From assembly GCA_018222965.1 (NCBI GenBank), contig JAAEZH010000006.1, positions 62,001-126,000 on the forward strand: a stretch of 64,000 nt of DNA, in the 5' to 3' direction. The translations under genes and the position numbers were made by a program. Of the stretch, positions 9,817 to 17,412 are shown piece after piece. Every line of letters begins with the position of its first letter. The stretch's first letter is position 1. The stretch comes from Bacteroidota bacterium (GTDB lineage: Bacteria; Bacteroidota; Bacteroidia; Chitinophagales; Saprospiraceae). The notes under the pieces were generated by a model. The model was not told where the DNA came from, searched no databases, and was given only the letters and a program-made list of their open reading frames with translations.

Positions 9817-10515
9817 TTAAAAACGATAACCAATAGAAAGCCCGGGGGTGAGATATTTGCCTGCCGGGTTTTCTGTTGATTTGGTTCCTTCTTCCCCCAA
9901 ATATATCCACCGGAAATCAGGCTGGAAGTAGAGGAAGTGATCGTTTTTTAATGAAAATTCAAACCCAATTCCCAGCTTGCTGCTTAGTAAAAATCCCTCT
10001 GCCGGGCCGTCAAATAATTCCGACTCAAGCATGTAGTTGCTTTGGCTTTCTACGATTGTTGACTTGCCGGAAGCTTCGAGTATGTAATTGAAGCCAATTC
10101 CTCCAATCAGGTAAAATCGGTTCTTTTTTCCAAAAATATCAACTCGCAACTCAAGGGGAATGTCCAATGAAAATTGATCGTATGCACGGTTAACCCAACT
10201 TAGTCGATAGTCTATCCCAACATTTGGATTGATGTCAGAAGGAAAAACGATGCGATAGTCTCTGGATGAAAGGCGCCAATAATTAACCTGAAGTCCTGAG
10301 GTCAGGTGGAGTCTGTCGAAAAAGGTGTAAAATACTTTGCCCGCAATTCCTGCGCTTACCTTCGGGCTGGATTCCAGTAAACTGTCAGAGGAGAGTTGAT
10401 ATATTATGTGTGGGTTGATCTCTATTGCCCAGCTAAAATCGGAATTTTTCTGGGCCTGAAGATTTGTTCCAATACAAAGGAAGAGTAAAAGGAAGGTGGT
10501 GATTGTTGTTTTCAT
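9817..10515 (-). CDS. Outer-membrane beta-barrel protein (PorT-like)
   Basis: 232 residues from ATG 10515. A clear signal peptide (MKTTITTFLLLFLCIGTNLQAQ) minus ends precedes amphipathic beta strands, and the protein ends in 'GLSIGYRF', with the terminal Phe typical of BAM-inserted barrels. Features such as 'LRVDIFGKKNRFYLIGGIGF' match the small 8-strand 'outer membrane beta-barrel' proteins common in Bacteroidota. No specific function can be given. Upstream lies a 37-bp perfect palindrome that separates it from the aminopeptidase P gene on the same strand. It converges on icmF with 7 bp between stop codons and no room for a separate terminator. Confidence 0.75.
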   Translation of the reverse strand: MKTTITTFLLLFLCIGTNLQAQKNSDFSWAIEINPHIIYQLSSDSLLESSPKVSAGIAGKVFYTFFDRLHLTSGLQVNYWRLSSRDYRIVFPSDINPNVGIDYRLSWVNRAYDQFSLDIPLELRVDIFGKKNRFYLIGGIGFNYILEASGKSTIVESQSNYMLESELFDGPAEGFLLSSKLGIGFEFSLKNDHFLYFQPDFRWIYLGEEGTKSTENPAGKYLTPGLSIGYRF

Positions 10516-10526
10516 TGGTTTTGTTT

Positions 10527-10563
10527 TTTCAACCTGACAGGTCGCCGACCTGTCAGGTTGAAA
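10527..10563. repeat. 37-bp perfect palindrome (dispersed repeat family)
   Basis: The arms TTTCAACCTGACAGGTCG (10527-10544) and its exact complement (10546-10563) face each other around a single C at 10545. It lies between the aminopeptidase P stop and the start of the barrel gene. A degenerate relative sits at 28028-28055, and both contain ACCTGTCAGGTTGAAA or a close variant. The structure would form a strong hairpin in RNA, but there is no consistent T-run after it on the transcribed strand beyond the run of A/T at its edges. A REP-like or MITE-like element is more likely than a plain terminator. Confidence 0.8.
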
Positions 10564-10571
10564 TGCTTTAA

Positions 10572-12362
10572 TTAGTGAATCGCGCGACACCGCTCTTCCA
10601 GCCAGAAGCGCTCTTCTTCCTTCAAGCGGGGAGCAATTTCGTCATATACTTTTTTATGGTAGTTGTTGAGCCAGCTAATCTCTTCATTGGTGAGTAAATC
10701 CCGCTTTACCATATCCAGTTCTATCGGGAACAGGGTCAGCGTTTCAAACTTCAGGAATTTACCCGAAGGAGTATCAGCACCTGGTACACAAAGCACCAGG
10801 TTCTCAATCCGAATACCAAATTCACCGGTTTCGTAATAACCCGGCTCGTTTGAAGTGAGCATGCCCGGTTTAAACGGAGTATTTCCCCGCTCTACCGAAA
10901 CACTGGCTACAAAACCCTGTGGCGGTTCGTGTACATTCAGGAAAAAACCGACGCCATGCCCGGTGCCATGGCCGTAATTCAGGCCGTGGTTCCAAAGGTG
11001 CATGCGAGCGAGTACGTCGAGTTGCGCCCCCGTCGTACCTTCCGGAAACTGGATCATATCCAGCGCAATATGCCCTTTTAATACCCGGGTGTAAGCTTGT
11101 TTTTCTGCCTCTCCGACCGGTCCCCAGCTGGTGGTGCGGGTGATGTCAGTGGTGCCGTCGATATATTGTCCGCCACTGTCGAGCAATAAAACACCCTCTT
11201 TTCGAATGCTTGCCGAGGTTTCCGGCATAGGACGATAGTGCACGATGGCTCCATTGCCCCGGTATCCGACGATGGCATTAAAGGATTCTCCGACATAGAG
11301 GTCCTGTTCTCCTCGGAATTGGTTCAGCCTTTCGGCTAATGCTGCCTCGGTGATCGTTTCTCCTTTGTCTAACTGAGCATCCAGCCAGCGATACATGCGC
11401 AGCAGGGCTACGCCGTCTTTTCGCATGGCTTCGCGGATGTGTTCTACTTCTGTTTCGTTTTTAATGGCTTTGAGACGTCGCACGATGTTCGGCCCTTCAA
11501 TAACCTGCTTTAACGGGAGTTTGCTGTACAGTTGAGCATTGATCAAACCGGGCTGTGTAAGCACATATCCTTCCGGTAAGGATTCGCAAAAGTCGAGTAC
11601 CGCATCGTATTCGTGGAGGCTGATTCCGGATTTTTCCAGCTTTCCGCGAATGTCCTGCGGAACTTTGGAAGATTGCACAAATAAATGGCAGGCGTCCATG
11701 CTCACCAGGGTGTAAGCATAAAATACCGGATTGCACGCCACATCTGCTCCCCGAAGGTTAAACAACCAGGCAATCTCGTCCAGGGCGGTCAACAGATAGT
11801 GCTCGACCTTCATGCTTTTCATGTGTCTGCGCACCTCTGCCAGTTTATCCTCCCGGCTTTTGCCCGCATATTTTACATCGTGCTCAAATACAGGCTCTTT
11901 AGGTAAGGACGGGCGATCTTCCCAGGCTTCCCCAACGAGGTCCAATTCGGTTACAATTTCGATGTTGGCAGATTTCAGTTTGCGGCGATACTGACGCAGC
12001 TGACTTTCGGAAAACTGAAGGCCATTCAGCGAAAGCTTACCCCCTTCCGGTAATTGGGTTTTCAACCAGGGGATAATGCCGGGTTTGGCCGGGTTGTGCA
12101 TTTTTTGCAATTCGATACCCGTGCCGGAAAGTTCTTCTTCAGCTTGCAGGAAATAGCGACTATCAGCCCAGAGGCCGGCCTTTTCCTGACTAATTACCAC
12201 GGTGCCGGCAGACCCGGTGAAGCCGGATATCCAGGTTCTCGCTTGCCAGTGAGCGGCTACGTATTCACTTTGATGAGAGTCGCTGCTGGGGATGATAATA
12301 GCATCGACATTTTTATTTTTCATCGCTGCCCGGAGGGCTTTTAATCTATCGGGAATTCCCAT
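10572..12362 (-). CDS. Aminopeptidase P family (Xaa-Pro aminopeptidase, M24B)
   Basis: 596 residues from ATG 12362 (the frame extends to 12401 without a better start). The two creatinase-like N-terminal domains are followed by a pita-bread catalytic domain. All metal ligands can be seen: Asp pair in 'LLLDSGGQYIDGTTDITRT', His in 'GHGTGHGVGFFLNVHEPP', Glu in 'LTSNEPGYYETGEFGIRIEN' (two Glu). The length matches the long, eukaryote-like aminopeptidase P class of about 600 residues, which removes an N-terminal residue before proline using two Mn(II) or similar ions. There is no signal peptide, so it should be cytoplasmic. It is probably the first gene of a two-gene unit with the barrel protein downstream, but a palindrome separates them. 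Confidence 0.95.
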   Translation of the reverse strand: MGIPDRLKALRAAMKNKNVDAIIIPSSDSHQSEYVAAHWQARTWISGFTGSAGTVVISQEKAGLWADSRYFLQAEEELSGTGIELQKMHNPAKPGIIPWLKTQLPEGGKLSLNGLQFSESQLRQYRRKLKSANIEIVTELDLVGEAWEDRPSLPKEPVFEHDVKYAGKSREDKLAEVRRHMKSMKVEHYLLTALDEIAWLFNLRGADVACNPVFYAYTLVSMDACHLFVQSSKVPQDIRGKLEKSGISLHEYDAVLDFCESLPEGYVLTQPGLINAQLYSKLPLKQVIEGPNIVRRLKAIKNETEVEHIREAMRKDGVALLRMYRWLDAQLDKGETITEAALAERLNQFRGEQDLYVGESFNAIVGYRGNGAIVHYRPMPETSASIRKEGVLLLDSGGQYIDGTTDITRTTSWGPVGEAEKQAYTRVLKGHIALDMIQFPEGTTGAQLDVLARMHLWNHGLNYGHGTGHGVGFFLNVHEPPQGFVASVSVERGNTPFKPGMLTSNEPGYYETGEFGIRIENLVLCVPGADTPSGKFLKFETLTLFPIELDMVKRDLLTNEEISWLNNYHKKVYDEIAPRLKEEERFWLEERCRAIH

Positions 12363-12869
12363 GAGTCGGATATTGTTTTGTGTTCCTGCTAATGTAGTCA
12401 ATCCCCGGTAAAATTCCGACAGCTCTGATTGCTGCGAGTGTCGTGAGGGCCTGAAGATTTACATATGAGAAAAAATTGGTATATTTTTTGCTGTAAGCGG
12501 GCACAAACAGGGAAAATATCCTAACTTGCACTTTAATGTCGGGGCTTTAAAACCCCGATTCGCCTCATAGGAAATTTATCATGTGGCATACATCTGAATC
12601 AGAGTTCTTCAGGGGGATAGTCGAGGAAGTCTTTTTTTCAGGTGTAACTTTGATGGGGGAATCCTTACCGTCAAGATCCGAGCCTTATGTTTTTAGTCCG
12701 TATTTGTGACTTTAATGCAGCAAGGAATCCCGGACCCGATTTAAACCACCGTTGGTCAGATTAGTAAGCTATATCTTTTGCAGCAGCGAAAGAGATATGT
12801 TGCGGTGGACAGCCATTAATCAACAAGCAAACTTGTAGCTCCGCTACTGAATATAGGAACAAAGGGAAA
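12363..12869. promoter_or_regulatory. Intergenic region upstream of rpoN with two hairpins
   Basis: About 500 bp between the divergent aminopeptidase P and rpoN genes, with no convincing ORF. CGGGG/CCCCG pair around CTTTAAAA at 12540-12557. Further on, CCACCG (12746-12751) can pair with CGGTGG (12803-12808), enclosing a second imperfect stem, ATATCTTTT versus AAAGAGATAT, around GCAGCAGCG. This second structure lies ~60-120 nt before the rpoN start and could be part of its 5' UTR. The AT-rich word TATCTTTTG at ~12771 is one base off the TAnnTTTG promoter pattern. Both promoter and leader roles are inference. Confidence 0.35.
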
Positions 12870-14363
12870 ATGCTCAAGCAGAATCTAAGTCAAAAACTGG
12901 TTCAGAAACTGTCGCCGCAACAGATTCAATTGATGAAGCTGTTGCAAATACCTACGGCTACCCTGGAGCAAAGGATCAAAGAGGAGCTTGAAGAAAATCC
13001 TACACTTGAGGAAGGTGAAACCACTGATGAGCTTTATGAGCAGGACGACCGCCCCCTTGATGAGGACGGTGAACCTATAGAGCGCGAAGAAGAGTTTGAA
13101 CTCGATGATTATCTTTCCGAATATATTGAGGACGACCCCAGTTCCTACAAGCTGCGATCCAGCGAATATGCCTCCACGGAAGAGGATAAAACCATGCCCA
13201 TCCCGGTAGAAGATAGTTTTCAGGAATTCCTAAATCAGCAGTTGGGTTTGCTGGAGTTTACTGACGAGCGCCAGCAGATCATTGCCGAACAGGTTGTAGG
13301 TAGTATTGATGATGATGGTTACCTGCGCCGCGAACCCGAACACATCATCGATGATCTGATGTTTTCCCGAAACGTAACCGCCGATATCTCTGAAGTTGAA
13401 CACTGGCTCAAAGAGATCCAGCGTTTCGATCCGCCCGGTACCGGCGCCCGTGATTTGCGCGAGTGTCTGCTTATCCAGCTGCGACTCAAACTGGAGCGGG
13501 AAGACCTCGGAATGGAAGGCCGGGAAACCCTGGAAACTGCCGAGCGAATCATCGACAAGCAGTTTGAAGCTTTTTCCAAGAAGCATTTCTCCAAATTGCT
13601 AAAACAGCTGGACATCGACGAAGATGAATTGCGCGATGCCATGGATGAAATTGTTAAGCTGAACCCAAAACCTGCCAGCGGGCATGGCGGAGGCAACAGC
13701 CGTACTGCACAATATGTCGTTCCGGATTTTATCATCCTCAATCGCGAAGGGGACCTGGAGCTTACCCTAAACTCTCGAAACGCACCCGACCTTCGCGTAA
13801 GCGAGCAATATCAGGACATGCTCAAGAATTACCGCAAGCGCGGGAAATCTATGGCGAGTCGGGATAAAGAAACCCTGACATTTATCAAGCAAAAGATTGA
13901 TAGTGCCCGTTGGTTTATTGATGCCATCAGGCAGCGACAGGATACCATGTATCGCACCATGTACGCGATTATGCGCTATCAGGAAGACTTTTTCCGAACC
14001 GGCGATCAACGGAAAATGCGTCCGATGATCCTTAAGGATATTGCCGACATTACCGGCCTGGATATTTCTACGGTTTCCCGGGTAGCCAATAGCAAATTTG
14101 TACAGACGGAGTTTGGTACCAAACGACTGAAAGACTTTTTCTCCGAGAGTCTGCAAACTTCCGATGGGGAAGAAGTAAGTACGTTTGAAGTAAAGAAGAT
14201 CCTTTCAGATATAGTGGCATCCGAAAACAAGCGGAAGCCGTTTTCCGACGAAAAGCTCAAAAATATGCTTCGGGAAAAGGGATACAATATTGCCCGCCGT
14301 ACAGTAGCCAAATACCGGGAGCAATTGAATATCCCCGTTGCCCGTCTGCGCAAAGAGCTATAA
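12870..14363 (+). CDS. rpoN: RNA polymerase sigma-54 factor
   Basis: 497 residues, full length. Region I is at the very N-terminus ('LSQKLVQKLSPQQIQLMKLLQIP', shown in part), glutamine/leucine rich and required for response to activator ATPases. A strongly acidic region II follows at ~50-110, then the core-binding domain, the helix-turn-helix part ('DIADITGLDISTVSRV' includes the recognition area) and the RpoN box ARRTVAKYRE at 475-484, which reads the -24 element. Sigma-54 directs transcription that needs AAA+ enhancer-binding proteins; none is encoded nearby. The upstream leader has possible secondary structure. A kinase-like gene starts 16 bp downstream and may be co-transcribed. Confidence 0.98.
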   Translation: MLKQNLSQKLVQKLSPQQIQLMKLLQIPTATLEQRIKEELEENPTLEEGETTDELYEQDDRPLDEDGEPIEREEEFELDDYLSEYIEDDPSSYKLRSSEYASTEEDKTMPIPVEDSFQEFLNQQLGLLEFTDERQQIIAEQVVGSIDDDGYLRREPEHIIDDLMFSRNVTADISEVEHWLKEIQRFDPPGTGARDLRECLLIQLRLKLEREDLGMEGRETLETAERIIDKQFEAFSKKHFSKLLKQLDIDEDELRDAMDEIVKLNPKPASGHGGGNSRTAQYVVPDFIILNREGDLELTLNSRNAPDLRVSEQYQDMLKNYRKRGKSMASRDKETLTFIKQKIDSARWFIDAIRQRQDTMYRTMYAIMRYQEDFFRTGDQRKMRPMILKDIADITGLDISTVSRVANSKFVQTEFGTKRLKDFFSESLQTSDGEEVSTFEVKKILSDIVASENKRKPFSDEKLKNMLREKGYNIARRTVAKYREQLNIPVARLRKEL

Positions 14364-14379
14364 ATAGTAGATTTTTCCA

Positions 14380-15279
14380 ATGATTTTGCAAGTTCCTCCG
14401 GCCGAGGTGCCAATAGATGTTGATTTGGTTAAAAGACTGGTTCGGGCTCAATTTCCGGAGTTTTCCCATTTGCCCGTTTCTTTTTTGGATGCGGGTTGGG
14501 ACAATGAAAATTACCGGCTGGGGGAAGCTTTTGTAGTTCGTCTGCCTCGCAGGCAGGTGGCTGTTGCGCTTTTAAAATACGAGTCGCTTTGGCTGCCGAA
14601 AATCGCTGAAGCCGTGCCGATGCAGGTACCGGCTCCTGTTTTTATGGGTAAGCCTTTCGGCGAATATCCCTGGCATTGGAGCATCATCCCCTGGTTTGAG
14701 GGAGTATCCGGCGGATTGGCCTGGCCGGAACCGAAAGAAGCCATGCGCCTGGCGGCATTTTTTAAAGCCTTACACGGTCTTGAATGGAGGGGCGCGCCAG
14801 CAAACAAGGATCGGGGAGTGCCGCTTTCTGAAAAAAATGAAGCATTTCGATCGCGTATTTCGGCCTTGCGAAAGGAGGTTGATTTAGACTTTGATGTATT
14901 GGAGAATACCTGGATGGAAGGTTTAAAAGAACCATTTCCGTCAGAAATGTGTTTGCTGCATGGAGACCCGCATCCCAGAAATATGGTCATTCGCGATAAG
15001 CGGATAGAAGCCATCATTGACTGGGGAGATATTACCAGTGGAGATCCGGCAGGCGATTTGGCCGCTTTTTGGATGCTTTTTGAGCATAATGTGGAAGCAG
15101 AAACGCATATTCGGAAAGCCCTTGAATTATACGGTGCCGATGTTTCCTTGGTTAAAAGAGCCAAAGCCTGGGCCGTATTTTACGGATTGATTCTGCTTCA
15201 TACAGGTTTGCACGGACACCCGGTTCATGCTGAGATCGGCAGACGTTGCCTAAAAACGCTTGAAATAACGCCAATCTAA
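14380..15279 (+). CDS. Aminoglycoside phosphotransferase (APH)-fold kinase
   Basis: 299 residues. The APH/choline-kinase catalytic signature is present: 'LLHGDPHPRNMVI' (Brenner motif HGDxHxxN) and 'AIIDWGDITSGDPAGDLA' (the metal-binding DWGD). An N-terminal lobe reads 'LDAGWDNENYRLGEAFVVRLPRR', with a Lys/Arg-rich ATP-lobe strand. Enzymes of this fold phosphorylate small molecules, including aminoglycosides, homoserine, choline or fructosamine. The substrate cannot be told, and resistance should not be assumed in a chromosomal context of housekeeping genes. It is 16 bp downstream of rpoN. A weak terminator (AAAGAG/CTCTTT then GGTTTT) follows at 15278-15300. Confidence 0.85.
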   Translation: MILQVPPAEVPIDVDLVKRLVRAQFPEFSHLPVSFLDAGWDNENYRLGEAFVVRLPRRQVAVALLKYESLWLPKIAEAVPMQVPAPVFMGKPFGEYPWHWSIIPWFEGVSGGLAWPEPKEAMRLAAFFKALHGLEWRGAPANKDRGVPLSEKNEAFRSRISALRKEVDLDFDVLENTWMEGLKEPFPSEMCLLHGDPHPRNMVIRDKRIEAIIDWGDITSGDPAGDLAAFWMLFEHNVEAETHIRKALELYGADVSLVKRAKAWAVFYGLILLHTGLHGHPVHAEIGRRCLKTLEITPI

Positions 15280-15300
15280 AGAGTATCCCTCTTTGGTTTT
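15278..15300 (+). terminator. Short terminator-like hairpin after the APH-fold kinase gene
   Basis: AAAGAG (15278-15283) pairs with CTCTTT (15289-15294) and is followed by GGTTTT. It overlaps the stop codon. The stem is short, so this is a weak candidate. Confidence 0.4.
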
Positions 15301-15325
15301 AATATCACAGACAAGAATATAGTAG

Positions 15326-15356
15326 TTTGATTTCCAAATGTTTTTACGTATATTTG
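15326..15356 (+). promoter_or_regulatory. Bacteroidota-type promoter for rimP-nusA-infB
   Basis: TTTG at 15326-15329 (the -33 box) and TATATTTG at 15349-15356 (the -7 box, consensus TAnnTTTG) are 19 nt apart. Both boxes and the spacing match the published Bacteroidota sigma-A consensus exactly. Transcription should start near 15361-15364. Confidence 0.75.
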
Positions 15357-15378
15357 CAGTGATTTTAAAGGAATAAGC

Positions 15379-15407
15379 AAAGAGGGAACACTGTGTTCCC
15401 TCTTTTT
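15379..15407 (+). terminator. Terminator-like hairpin in the rimP leader (possible attenuator)
   Basis: AAAGAGGGAACA (15379-15390) and TGTTCCCTCTTT (15394-15405) form a perfect 12-bp stem with a 3-nt loop, followed by a T-run to 15407. It starts only ~16-18 nt after the predicted transcription start and ends 15 nt before the rimP GTG. An intrinsic terminator in this place would stop most transcripts unless it is controlled. Because the operon encodes NusA, which strengthens hairpin-dependent pausing and termination, autoregulation is a reasonable guess. Confidence 0.65.
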
Positions 15408-15422
15408 AATTGTAGTAGTTCT

Positions 15423-15902
15423 GTGATCGAGCAGCGTATTGAAGCCCAATTAGAGGGTTTATTTAAGGAAGAAGCGTTTGAAGATTGTTTTTTAATCGAA
15501 ATAAAATTCAACGCTCCCCAGCAGAAGTTGGAGGTATTTATTGACAGTGACTCAGGGATTGACTTTGATCGCTGCAGAGAAATTAGCCGTAAGCTGGAAA
15601 GCGAAATTGAAGAGAACGGCTGGTTAGGCGAAAAATATACGCTCGAAGTTTCCTCTCCTGGCGTGGACAGGCCGCTTAAGTTGCCCCGGCAATTTCCCAA
15701 ACACATTGGACGAAAACTCGAATTGAAACTTCAGGATGGTTCCAGTGAAGAAGGAACGCTGACAGAAGTTGGTGAAGATTCGATTATTCTTGAGCGCAAA
15801 GTGCGCATCAAGGAAGGAAAGAGGAAAAAGACTATAACAGAGAACCCCGAGATCGCTTATTCAGACATTGAAGAAGCGAAGGTGAAAATAAGTTTTAAAT
15901 AA
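15423..15902 (+). CDS. rimP: Ribosome maturation factor RimP
   Basis: 159 residues from GTG 15423. A longer frame beginning at GTG 15393 would start inside the leader hairpin and is unlikely. The family signature is clear: 'FIDSDSGIDFDRCREISRKL' for the N-terminal alpha/beta domain, 'YTLEVSSPGVDRPLKLPRQF' (the SPGxDRPL motif) and a C-terminal SH3-like beta domain. RimP binds S12 and helps late assembly of the 30S subunit. The order rimP-nusA-infB is conserved across bacteria. A small hairpin (AACAGGC / GCCTGTT) lies between rimP and nusA at 15906-15923. Confidence 0.97.
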   Translation: MIEQRIEAQLEGLFKEEAFEDCFLIEIKFNAPQQKLEVFIDSDSGIDFDRCREISRKLESEIEENGWLGEKYTLEVSSPGVDRPLKLPRQFPKHIGRKLELKLQDGSSEEGTLTEVGEDSIILERKVRIKEGKRKKTITENPEIAYSDIEEAKVKISFK

Positions 15903-15905
15903 AAG

Positions 15906-15926
15906 AACAGGCACAGGCCTGTTTGT
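15906..15926 (+). terminator. Small hairpin between rimP and nusA
   Basis: AACAGGC (15906-15912) and GCCTGTT (15917-15923) form a 7-bp stem around ACAG, followed by TGTTAT. It is short and its T-run is poor, so at most it is a partial terminator or pause site that lowers expression of nusA relative to rimP. Confidence 0.35.
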
Positions 15927-15945
15927 TATAACCAATAGTTGTGCG

Positions 15946-17184
15946 ATGAATTTGGTAGATACTTTCTCGGAATTCAAGTCCATGAAGAACATTGACCGGC
16001 CTACAATGGTCCGGGTTCTGGAGGATGTTTTCCGCACCCTGATTCGTAAAAAGTATGGATCGGATGAGAATTTTGATGTCATCGTAAATACCCAGCAGGG
16101 TGACCTCGAGCTTTGGAGGGTACGGGAAATCGTGCCAGACGGTGAGGTGATGGATGATCGCTCTCAGATCTCAATTTCTGAAGCCTCTTCAATTGATGAG
16201 GATTATGAGATCGGAGAAGATTGCTACGAGCAATTGTTTTTGAAGGATTTTGGTCGCCGGGCTATTATGGCCGCACGTCAGACCCTGATCAGTCGGATCA
16301 TGGAGCTTGAGAAAGACGAAGTTTATCGTCAATACAGCCAGCGTGTCGGTGAAATCATTCTGGGTGAAGTACATCAACCGCTTAAGCGGGAGATCTTCAT
16401 CATTGATGATACTACCGGAAACGAATTGGTACTCCCACGCAACGAAACCATCCGCGGAGAGAATTTCCGCAAAGGAGATATGGTGCGTGGAGTTATTAAA
16501 AAAGTAGAAGTTCGGAACAATAATCCGATCGTTGTGGTTTCCCGGACAGACCCTTCTTTCCTGGAGAAACTGCTTGAGCAGGAAGTTCCGGAAATTGAAG
16601 ACGGTTTGATTACCGTTAAGAAGATTGTACGTCTCCCGGGTGATCGTGCCAAGGTGGCAGTAGAATCTTATGATGACCGGATTGATCCGGTTGGTGCCTG
16701 TGTAGGAATGAAAGGTTCCCGTATTCACGGCATCGTGCGCGAATTGCGCAATGAAAATATTGACATCGTTAACTTTACGAATAACGAGTCTCTCTTTATC
16801 CAGCGGGCACTGACACCGGCAAAAGTAACTTCCATCGTTATTGATGAAGAAGCTGGCCGCGCAAGTGTTTATCTGGAGCCGGACCAGGTATCCCTGGCAA
16901 TTGGTAAGGGAGGTACAAATATTAAACTGGCCAGTAAGCTAACGGGCTACGAGTTGGATGTCTTCCGTAATGTGGATGAAATGGAGATCGACGATGTCGA
17001 CCTCGACGAATTCGCTGATGAGATTGAAGCCTGGATCATCGATTCCCTCAAAGGCATCGGTTGTGACACAGCCCGGAGCGTGCTGGAGCTCAGTAAAGAT
17101 GAATTACTTCGTCGAACAGACCTCGAAGATGAGACTGTAGATGAAGTCCTGGGTATTCTGGCAGCAGAATTTGATGGAGACTAG
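15946..17184 (+). CDS. nusA: Transcription termination/antitermination factor NusA
   Basis: 412 residues. The N-terminal RNAP-binding domain (~1-125), an S1 domain (~130-200, 'ILGEVHQPLKREIFIID'), then two KH domains: 'GACVGMKGSRIHGIVRELR' with the GxxG loop, and 'LAIGKGGTNIKLASKLTG' with the second GKGG loop. One C-terminal helix-hairpin-helix-like repeat follows ('LKGIGCDTARSVLELSKDEL'), as usual for Bacteroidota NusA. It binds RNA polymerase and nascent RNA and modulates pausing, termination and antitermination. It is the second gene of the operon, and its product could act on the rimP leader hairpin. Confidence 0.98.
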   Translation: MNLVDTFSEFKSMKNIDRPTMVRVLEDVFRTLIRKKYGSDENFDVIVNTQQGDLELWRVREIVPDGEVMDDRSQISISEASSIDEDYEIGEDCYEQLFLKDFGRRAIMAARQTLISRIMELEKDEVYRQYSQRVGEIILGEVHQPLKREIFIIDDTTGNELVLPRNETIRGENFRKGDMVRGVIKKVEVRNNNPIVVVSRTDPSFLEKLLEQEVPEIEDGLITVKKIVRLPGDRAKVAVESYDDRIDPVGACVGMKGSRIHGIVRELRNENIDIVNFTNNESLFIQRALTPAKVTSIVIDEEAGRASVYLEPDQVSLAIGKGGTNIKLASKLTGYELDVFRNVDEMEIDDVDLDEFADEIEAWIIDSLKGIGCDTARSVLELSKDELLRRTDLEDETVDEVLGILAAEFDGD

Positions 17185-17269
17185 TATTTAGTCATCCGCC
17201 TTTCGCTGTTGATTGGCCCGGTATGCCCGGTAAACAAAGGCTAAAGTAGCTAATTGAGCTATTTTCGAC

Positions 17270-17277
17270 TATCTTTG
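17270..17277 (+). promoter_or_regulatory. Possible internal promoter (-7 box) before infB
   Basis: TATCTTTG matches TAnnTTTG exactly and lies ~135 nt before the infB start in the 228-bp gap after nusA. I see no good TTTG box 19-21 nt upstream, so the site is supported by the -7 element only. It would give infB its own transcript. Confidence 0.4.
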
Positions 17278-17412
17278 TCATCCGAAAAACCGGGCAAAGG
17301 AAGTTGCTGTAAAGATCGCAGTACTTCCATTAGAAAGCTCACAGCACGAAAAGCTGTACCGCTTTTTAAGTTGTAATTGCTTTCAAGCTTGGATTTAAAT
17401 AGAAATTACTGA

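Noticed and set aside
14380-15279. Antibiotic resistance gene (aminoglycoside phosphotransferase)
   Set aside because: The fold matches APH, but the context is housekeeping and many family members act on metabolites. No resistance is claimed.
15393-15422. Longer rimP start at GTG 15393
   Set aside because: It lies inside the leader hairpin and adds residues that do not match the family. GTG 15423 gives the usual N-terminus.
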